Origin: an uncultured Nocardioides sp.
Lineage (GTDB): Bacteria; Actinomycetota; Actinomycetes; Propionibacteriales; Nocardioidaceae
Assembly (NCBI GenBank): GCA_902805885.1
Contig: CADCUM010000026.1
Coordinates: 1 to 46,854, forward strand
DNA length: 46,854 nucleotides
Reading direction: 5' to 3'
Shown: piece by piece, positions 42,014 through 46,854 of the stretch
Layout of the letters: the number at the start of each line of letters is the position of its first letter
Numbering within the stretch: position 1 is the first letter of the stretch
The notes under the pieces: model-generated
What the model was told of the DNA's origin: nothing
Databases searched by the model: none
What the model saw: only the letters and a program-made list of their open reading frames with translations
Translations under genes and position numbers: made by a program

Positions 42014-43579
42014 TCACCAGGGAGAGGGCTGGTAGTCCTTGACGAAGCAGCCGAAGAGGTCGGTGCCCGACTCGCCGAGCACGATGGGGTCGTAGACGCG
42101 CGCGGCGCCGTCGACGAGGTCGAGCGGCGCGTGCCAGCCCTCCGCCGCGATCCGCAGCTTCTCGTGGTGCGGCCGCTCGTCGGTGATCCAGCCGGTGTCG
42201 ACCGCGGTCATCAGGATCCGGTCGGTGGAGAACATCTCCTCCGATGACGTGCGGGTGAGCATGTTGAGCGCGGCCTTCGCCATGTTGGTGTGCGGGTGGC
42301 CGGCGCCCTTGTAGCGGCGGGAGAACTGACCCTCCATCGCCGAGACGTTGACGACGTACGACCGCCCCGACGGTGCGGTGGCGGCGGCGGCGGCCAGCGC
42401 CGGGCGGAGTCGGGAGACCAGCAGGAACGGCGCGATCGAGTTGCAGAGCTGCACCTCGAGGAGCTCCAGCGGGTCGACCTCGCCGACCGTCTGCGTCCAC
42501 GAGTTGTTGACCTGCACGTCGGGCAGCAGGCCACCCGCGTCGACCGCGGTGCCGGCGACGTGGGCCTCGAGGGACGCGTGGCCGGCCTTGAGCGCCAGTG
42601 CGGTCATGGTCGCCGCGTCGTGGGCGGCGAGCGCGTGCTCGGGCGACTCGCCCTCGTGGTGCGCGACGGCGGTGTCGGACAGCGCGCCGGCGATGGCCGC
42701 GGGGTGCGCCTCGGAGATCCGGTCGAAGGTCACGAGCTCGGGCAGCTCGGTGCCGGTGGGCAGCGGGGCCGACTCCGCCTCGACGAGCGGGGCGTAGGCG
42801 CCGGGCGTGCGCCGTACGGTCTGGCACGCGTTGTTGATGAGGATGTCCAGCGGTCCCGCACCGGCGACGTCGTCGGCCAGCGAGATCACCTGCGTCGGGT
42901 CGCGCAGGTCGATGCCGACGACCTTGAGCCGGTGGATCCAGTCGCCGGAGTCGGGCAGCGCCGTGAAGCGTCGTACGGCGTCCCGCGGGAAGCGCGTCGT
43001 GATGGTGGTGTGGGCGCCGTCGCGCAGGAGCCGGAGCGCGATGTACATGCCGATCTTCGCCCGCCCACCGGTCAGCAGCGCGCGACGCCCGGTCAGGTCG
43101 GTGCTCTGGTCGCGTTTCGCGTGCGACATGGCGGCGCAGGTGGGGCACAGCCAGTGGTAGAACGCGTCGACGAGGGTGAAGTCCTGCTTGCAGATGTAGC
43201 AGCCGCGCGCCGTGATCAGCTCGCCCGCGAACGCGCCGGCGGCCGTCGACGCCAGGGCGATGCCGGCCGTCTCGTCGTCGATGCGCAGCCGCGAGCCCGT
43301 GGCCGTGCGCTCGATGATCGCTCGGTCGTGCTGGGTGCGGACGGAGCGGATCTCTGCCCGACGCTGCTTCTTGAGCAGCTTGTACATCCAGGACGCCTCG
43401 CGCTTGACCGTCCGCACGTCCGGGTGGTCGGACGGCAGGCTCGGCAGGGTCCTGAGGACCTCGAGGACGGTCGCCAGCTTCTCGGGATCGATCCCCTCGG
43501 TCTCGCCCTGGCCGGCGATCTGTCGCAGCTGCACCGGGAGAGGGTACGGCGCACGCCGCGGAGCCGCCCCATCGCGCAC
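42014..43579 (-). CDS. SDR-fold protein with cysteine-rich N-terminal region, lacking the catalytic Tyr
   Basis: A 521-residue protein. Residues 1-140 contain a helical part and a CYICKQDF...WLCPTC pair of CxxC motifs, a candidate zinc site. Residues 160-515 are an SDR Rossmann domain with ALLTGGRAKIG, ILINNACQTVRR and VNVSAMEGQF. Where YxxxK is expected the sequence is HPHTNMAKAAL, so Lys is present but the Tyr is Thr. It may bind NAD(P) without classical SDR catalysis. The GTG at 43579 is the longest start; GTG at 43534 (VQLRQIAGQ) is equally possible. It follows the NarL-type regulator, 13 or 58 nt away. Confidence 0.85.
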   Translation of the reverse strand: MRDGAAPRRAPYPLPVQLRQIAGQGETEGIDPEKLATVLEVLRTLPSLPSDHPDVRTVKREASWMYKLLKKQRRAEIRSVRTQHDRAIIERTATGSRLRIDDETAGIALASTAAGAFAGELITARGCYICKQDFTLVDAFYHWLCPTCAAMSHAKRDQSTDLTGRRALLTGGRAKIGMYIALRLLRDGAHTTITTRFPRDAVRRFTALPDSGDWIHRLKVVGIDLRDPTQVISLADDVAGAGPLDILINNACQTVRRTPGAYAPLVEAESAPLPTGTELPELVTFDRISEAHPAAIAGALSDTAVAHHEGESPEHALAAHDAATMTALALKAGHASLEAHVAGTAVDAGGLLPDVQVNNSWTQTVGEVDPLELLEVQLCNSIAPFLLVSRLRPALAAAAATAPSGRSYVVNVSAMEGQFSRRYKGAGHPHTNMAKAALNMLTRTSSEEMFSTDRILMTAVDTGWITDERPHHEKLRIAAEGWHAPLDLVDGAARVYDPIVLGESGTDLFGCFVKDYQPSPW

Positions 43580-43592
43580 CGCGTGATCCGGC

Positions 43593-44255
43593 TCAGGTCT
43601 GGGCGGCGCTCTCGTGGGCGGGCGAGCCGTTGACCCGGAGCCGGTCGGCGCGCAGGCCGTGCGCGATCCCCCACAGGACCGCCTTGGACCGCGAGTCCAC
43701 GTCGATCTTGCGGTAGGCCGAGCGGATGTAGGACTTGATCGAGTTCAACGAGAGCATCGTCCGCTCGGCGATCTCCTGGTTGCTCAGGCCCATCGTGATG
43801 AGGGAGAGCACCTCGGCCTCGCGGGCCGTCAGGCCCTCCTCACGTCCGGGCCAGTCGCCGCCGACGAGGGCGGAGCGGCCCGCGGAGGGCGAGACGACGA
43901 TCTTCCCGGCGCTGATCGCGCACATCGCGTCGACGAGCTTGGCCGCGGGGAGGCTCTTGGAGAGGTAGCCGCGCACGCCCATCGACAACGTCTCGCGGGT
44001 GAGCCACGGCTGGAAGTTCCAGGTGTAGACCGCGACGTTCTTGACGCGGGGGTCGGCGACGAGGCGCGCGACCGCGGACCCGTTGCCCTGGCCCATGCCG
44101 AAGGTGTCGTAGAGGGCGACGTCCACGGGCGATGTGACCTGCTTGCCGGCGGCGAGCTGGACGACCTCGACCCGCTGGCCGTAGCTGCGGAGCATCGCGT
44201 CGAGGCCGCGAACGACGACCTCGTCGTCGTTGACCAGGGCGATACGGATGACCAT
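43593..44255 (-). CDS. NarL/LuxR-type response regulator
   Basis: A 220-residue response regulator with an intact receiver: acidic Asp10-Asp11, phospho-acceptor Asp50 in VALYDTFG, and Lys in GYLSKSLP. The LuxR HTH is LTAREAEVLSLITMGLSNQE through LNSIKSYIRSAYRKIDV. It is a close paralogue of the degenerate regulator at 31279-31929. ATG at 44255 is used; an in-frame ATG at 44267 is possible. No histidine kinase is adjacent. Confidence 0.9.
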   Translation of the reverse strand: MVIRIALVNDDEVVVRGLDAMLRSYGQRVEVVQLAAGKQVTSPVDVALYDTFGMGQGNGSAVARLVADPRVKNVAVYTWNFQPWLTRETLSMGVRGYLSKSLPAAKLVDAMCAISAGKIVVSPSAGRSALVGGDWPGREEGLTAREAEVLSLITMGLSNQEIAERTMLSLNSIKSYIRSAYRKIDVDSRSKAVLWGIAHGLRADRLRVNGSPAHESAAQT

Positions 44256-44337
44256 GGGCAGAAACATACGCCTCAAGGGGTGTATTTCCGCCTCTTCGGG
44301 GCAGGAACCCCCTGCCGGACCGTCCGCGAACGGCTGG

Positions 44338-45069
44338 TCAGCCGCGGTCGAGGCGCAGACCGACACCGCGCACGGTGCGGATCCAGCTGGCCGAGGAGTG
44401 GCGACGCAGCTTGCGCCGGAGGTTGGCCAGGTGCACGTCGACGTTGTGCGTGTCCTCCGGGACGTAGTCGGTGGACCACACCGACCGCAGCACCTCGTCG
44501 CGTCCGACCACCACCCCCGGCCGGCTCGCGAGGTGGGCGAGCAGGTCGAACTCGGTGCGGGTGAGGTCGACCGACTCGCCGTGGATGGTGACCTCGCGGG
44601 CGGCCGGGTCGACCTCGAGCCCGGAGCCGCAGTCGAGCACGGTCTCGCCGCGTGCCGCAGCCCTGCCGACCGCCGCGAGGGTGGTCTCGGCCGGTGTGCG
44701 CGAGCGTGGGCGGCGGAAGAGGGCGGCGACCCGCGCCTGCAGCTCACGCAGCGAGAACGGCTTGGTGAGGAAGTCGTCCGCGCCGACCTCCAGCCCGGTG
44801 AGGCGGTCCACCTCGTCGCGACGTGCGCTGATCATGATGATGTAGCAGTCGCTCTCGGCCCGGATGCGGCGGCAGACCTCGAGTCCGTCGACGTCGGGAA
44901 GGGTCAGGTCGAGCGTGACGAGGTCGGGCCGGTGGAGCGCCACCGACGCGAGGGCGTCCTCGCCGGTCGTGGCCACCACCACGTCGAACCCCGCGAGCTG
45001 CAGGCTCCGGTCGATGGCAGACCCGATGTCCCGGTCGTCCTCGACGACCACTGCGATCCGCCTCTGCAC
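44338..45069 (-). CDS. OmpR-type response regulator
   Basis: A 243-residue regulator. The receiver has Glu10-Asp11-Asp12, phospho-acceptor Asp54 (LVTLDLTLPDVDG) and Lys in FLTKPFS; the OmpR winged helix ends VDVHLANLRRKLRRHS-ASWIRTVRGVG. The linker is longer than usual (about 50 residues). It is the paralogue of the next gene upstream and starts with GTG at 45069. No kinase is encoded nearby. Confidence 0.92.
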   Translation of the reverse strand: MQRRIAVVVEDDRDIGSAIDRSLQLAGFDVVVATTGEDALASVALHRPDLVTLDLTLPDVDGLEVCRRIRAESDCYIIMISARRDEVDRLTGLEVGADDFLTKPFSLRELQARVAALFRRPRSRTPAETTLAAVGRAAARGETVLDCGSGLEVDPAAREVTIHGESVDLTRTEFDLLAHLASRPGVVVGRDEVLRSVWSTDYVPEDTHNVDVHLANLRRKLRRHSSASWIRTVRGVGLRLDRG

Positions 45070-45160
45070 TCGCCACCCCCGGTCGGGCGCCCCTCCGGCG
45101 CCGTCCCGCCATTGTGCGGCACGTCACCCACAAGGGGACGCCGCCGCCACCCTCCCGGGT

Positions 45161-45238
45161 GGGACGACCGCCCGGGACGGCCGCCCGGGACGACCGCCCG
45201 GGACGACCGCCCGGGACGACCGCCTGGGACGGCCGCCC
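45161..45238. repeat. 13-nt tandem repeat between two response regulators
   Basis: Six units of GGGACGACCGCCC (two with A-to-G changes, one ending T) run without spacers in the 180-nt gap between paralogous OmpR-type genes. A C5/G5 composition bias lets neighbouring CCCGGG pairs form short stems. It lies upstream of the 44338-45069 gene and may tune its expression. Confidence 0.85.
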
Positions 45239-45249
45239 GGGGCGGCGGC

Positions 45250-46071
45250 TCAGGCCCAGTCGTCGGGCTCGAAGCGCGACACGGGGAACGAGCGCGTCCG
45301 CGGCGTGGGTGCCGCGTCGTCGGCGGCCGGGTCGAGGCGGTAGCCGATCCCGCGGATGGTGTGGATCCAGGTCGTCGCGGAGTGGCGCCTCAGCTTGCCG
45401 CGGAGGTTGGCGACGTGGACGTCGACGAGGTGGTGGTCGTGGGTCAGCGAGCTGCTCCAGATCTCGAGGACCATCTCCTCGCGCGTGCAGACCCGCGACA
45501 TCCGGGTCGCGAGGTGCGCCAGGACGTCGTACTCGATGCGCGTCAGCTCGACGACGTTCCCGTTGATGCGGACCTCGCGACGTGCCTGGTGGATCACGAG
45601 GCCCGCGCCGCAGTGGATCGTGTCGCCCGGGTCGGCGCCGGCGCCGGCGCCGCGCAGGTCCACCGGCGTCGCCTGGGCGGGGACGAGGCCCAGGAGCGCC
45701 TGGCCACGCGGTCGGCGGAACAGGGCGGCGACACGTGCCCGCAGCTCTCGCGGCGAGAACGGCTTGAGGACGTAGTCGTCCGCGCCCACCTCGAGCCCGA
45801 TCAGGCGGTCGATCTCGTCCTCGCGGGCGGAGACGATGATGATGTAGCAGTCGCTGTGCTCGCGGATGCGACGGCAGACCTCGATGCCGTCCATCCGGGG
45901 CAGGCTGAGGTCGAGGGTCACGAGGTCGGGTGGCGAGGCTGCCGCTGCCTCCACGGCGCTCTGACCGTCGGTGGCCGTGGTGATGACGAAGCCGGCAGCG
46001 CGCAGCGTCTCCTCGAGGGCCGACAGGATGTCCGGGTCGTCCTCGACGATCAATGCGTGCATGTTGCTCAC
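45250..46071 (-). CDS. OmpR-type response regulator
   Basis: A 273-residue regulator. The receiver shows Glu10-Asp11-Asp12, phospho-acceptor Asp54 in LVTLDLSLPRMDG and Lys in YVLKPFS. A linker (QALLGLVPAQATPVDLRG) precedes the winged helix ending VDVHVANLRGKLRRHSATTWIHTIRG, and a 30-residue C-terminal tail follows. GGGGAG precedes the GTG at 46071. The receiver alpha4 region (SDCYIIIVSAREDEIDRLIGLEVGADD) is nearly the same as in the neighbour, so the two arose by duplication. Confidence 0.92.
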   Translation of the reverse strand: MSNMHALIVEDDPDILSALEETLRAAGFVITTATDGQSAVEAAAASPPDLVTLDLSLPRMDGIEVCRRIREHSDCYIIIVSAREDEIDRLIGLEVGADDYVLKPFSPRELRARVAALFRRPRGQALLGLVPAQATPVDLRGAGAGADPGDTIHCGAGLVIHQARREVRINGNVVELTRIEYDVLAHLATRMSRVCTREEMVLEIWSSSLTHDHHLVDVHVANLRGKLRRHSATTWIHTIRGIGYRLDPAADDAAPTPRTRSFPVSRFEPDDWA

Positions 46072-46081
46072 GGCTCACTCC

Positions 46082-46130
46082 CCACGGTGTTGCCACACCC
46101 TGGACCCCCCGGCCCCGGCTGCGGGCCCCC
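46082..46130 (-). repeat. Probable degenerate family 1 repeat (copy D)
   Basis: On the minus strand it contains GCAGCCGGGG, CGGGGGGTCC and AGGGTGTGGCAACACC, matching the middle of copies B and C. The ATGACGACTC block is missing. The assignment is tentative. Confidence 0.45.
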
Positions 46131-46161
46131 CGGCCCTTCCGCGCCCCGAGCAACGCGCTGA

Positions 46162-46194
46162 GAACGATGGTAGATCGTTCACATATATCCACAA
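46162..46194 (-). promoter_or_regulatory. Candidate promoter and palindrome upstream of an OmpR-type regulator
   Basis: GAACGAT-GGTAG-ATCGTTC (46162-46180) is a perfect 7-bp inverted repeat in the 204-nt intergenic gap. On the minus strand a TTGTGG (-35-like, 46189-46194) and TACCAT (-10-like, 46167-46172) are separated by 16 nt, so the palindrome would cover the -10 region. An AT-rich ACATATAT lies between. Promoter function is inferred. Confidence 0.4.
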
Positions 46195-46275
46195 GGTGCG
46201 ATCGTCTGGCCGAACCTGCGGTCTAGCCCAGGGCGTGGCACGGAATCCGCCGCTCGGGTGACGCGCGACGGCCCC

Positions 46276-46854
46276 TCACGGCGTCGGGTCGAGGCCCACC
46301 GCGCGGTTGACCCAGGTGGAGGTCACCGCCATCCCGACCTTCTCGTAGAGGCCGAGCGCCCCGGTCCGGGAGTCCGTGCTGAGCTCGAAGATCGCTGCCC
46401 CGTGCGACCGCCCGGCGGCGAAGGCGTCGGCGAGCAGGGCCTGGGCGAGGCCGCGGTGGCGCTGGTCGCGTCGCGTGGCCAGCCGGTCGACGTACGCGAA
46501 GGAGCCCGCGCCCTGGTTCTCGCCGAGCAGCACCACGGCGACCGCGACGACCTCGCCCTCCGGGTCGGTCACGACGCGCAGGTTCCAGGGCTCGAAGCCC
46601 GGGCGCTCCAGCAGCGCGGCCCGGAAGTCCTCGAACGGCTCGCGGGCGCGGTCCGACCACTCCAGGAACGCGTCCTCCAGGACGTCGTGGGCGGCCAGCA
46701 GGTCCGCGGGCGTCGCCTCGCGGACGGCGTACCCCTCCGGGAGCGGGCGCGGCGGGACCTCGGTGCCCGCCGGGAGCTGGAGGACCCAGCTGGTCCAGCG
46801 GACCCGGTAGCCCAGCGCGGCCAGCAGGCGGTCGCCGTCGGAGCCCTGCGGGAC
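46276..46854 (-). CDS. Tandem GNAT acetyltransferase, 5' end outside the window
   Basis: The C-terminal 192 residues of a GNAT protein are seen; the frame is open to the right edge, so the start lies beyond it. It begins with the end of one GNAT-like unit (GSDGDRLLAALGYRVRWTSW). A complete second unit follows, with RRDQRHRGLAQALLADAFAAGR as the CoA-binding motif and GALGLYEKVGM at its end. Two-unit GNATs of this kind include mycothiol-synthase-like and other actinobacterial enzymes; which one is not clear. Confidence 0.82.
   Translation of the reverse strand, partial: VPQGSDGDRLLAALGYRVRWTSWVLQLPAGTEVPPRPLPEGYAVREATPADLLAAHDVLEDAFLEWSDRAREPFEDFRAALLERPGFEPWNLRVVTDPEGEVVAVAVVLLGENQGAGSFAYVDRLATRRDQRHRGLAQALLADAFAAGRSHGAAIFELSTDSRTGALGLYEKVGMAVTSTWVNRAVGLDPTP

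Noticed and set aside
45161..45238. CRISPR-like array
   Set aside because: The 13-nt units are contiguous, with no unique spacers and no cas genes nearby.

Overview
The window is about 47 kb of very GC-rich, densely coding DNA from an actinobacterial chromosome. Frequent GTG starts, 1-4 nt gene overlaps, a furA-katG pair, a mycobacterial-type DinB2 polymerase, a SigG-like ECF factor, an LLM-type oxidoreductase duo and a csoR-copZ-copA locus all fit this. A Nocardioides-like member of the Nocardioidaceae is my best guess, but it is an inference from gene style and not a proven assignment. I see no rRNA, tRNA, CRISPR array, insertion sequence, prophage or plasmid gene. No stretch longer than about 220 bases lacks a gene.

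Layout. 1-3.4 kb: a divergent kinase-like protein, a lipoprotein alpha/beta hydrolase with a Ser/Pro repeat tail, and an SDR. 3.5-10 kb: oxidative and redox genes. A thioredoxin-reductase-like flavoprotein without a CxxC lies behind a Na+/H+ antiporter that ends in a UBP zinc finger; furA-katG follows. 10-17 kb: a Pr6Pr membrane protein, a secreted EEP-fold hydrolase, a hydrolase/WYL-regulator divergent pair, a disulfide-reductase-like flavoprotein, and a coupled YiiX-like/thioesterase pair. 17-23.3 kb: an ABC ATPase/FtsX permease pair, a DinB2-type polymerase, and a VOC protein next to an ECF sigma factor with a SnoaL-like tail. 23.4-30.3 kb: a cytosolic TPR histidine kinase, a RibD/DHFR-like protein, a class V aminotransferase, and a RimK / RimB-like protease / aspartoacylase-like module.

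30.3-36.7 kb: small membrane proteins, a TetR regulator with a clear operator, a LuxR-type regulator with a degenerate receiver, and a four-gene copper operon (csoR, copZ, secreted metal-associated protein, copA) with a CsoR-type operator. 36.7-41.9 kb: RidA, an LLM monooxygenase coupled to its FMN reductase, a PRC-barrel protein with a 37-residue membrane microprotein, SRPBCC and VOC proteins, MsrB and a GNAT. 41.9-46.9 kb: an unusual SDR with a cysteine-rich N-terminal part, three orphan response regulators in a row, and a tandem GNAT cut by the right edge.

Themes. Many genes concern redox and metal stress (KatG, FurA, MsrB, CopA, CsoR, flavoproteins). The most striking non-genic signal is a set of dispersed, structured intergenic repeats. 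Family 1 (about 79 nt) has three copies and one degenerate copy. Family 2 (59 nt) has two copies, and family 3 (about 49 nt) has two. The gene sets most worth follow-up are the RimK module, in which the ligase carries a TrkA-C-like tail, and the antiporter-UBP-finger/flavoprotein pair.
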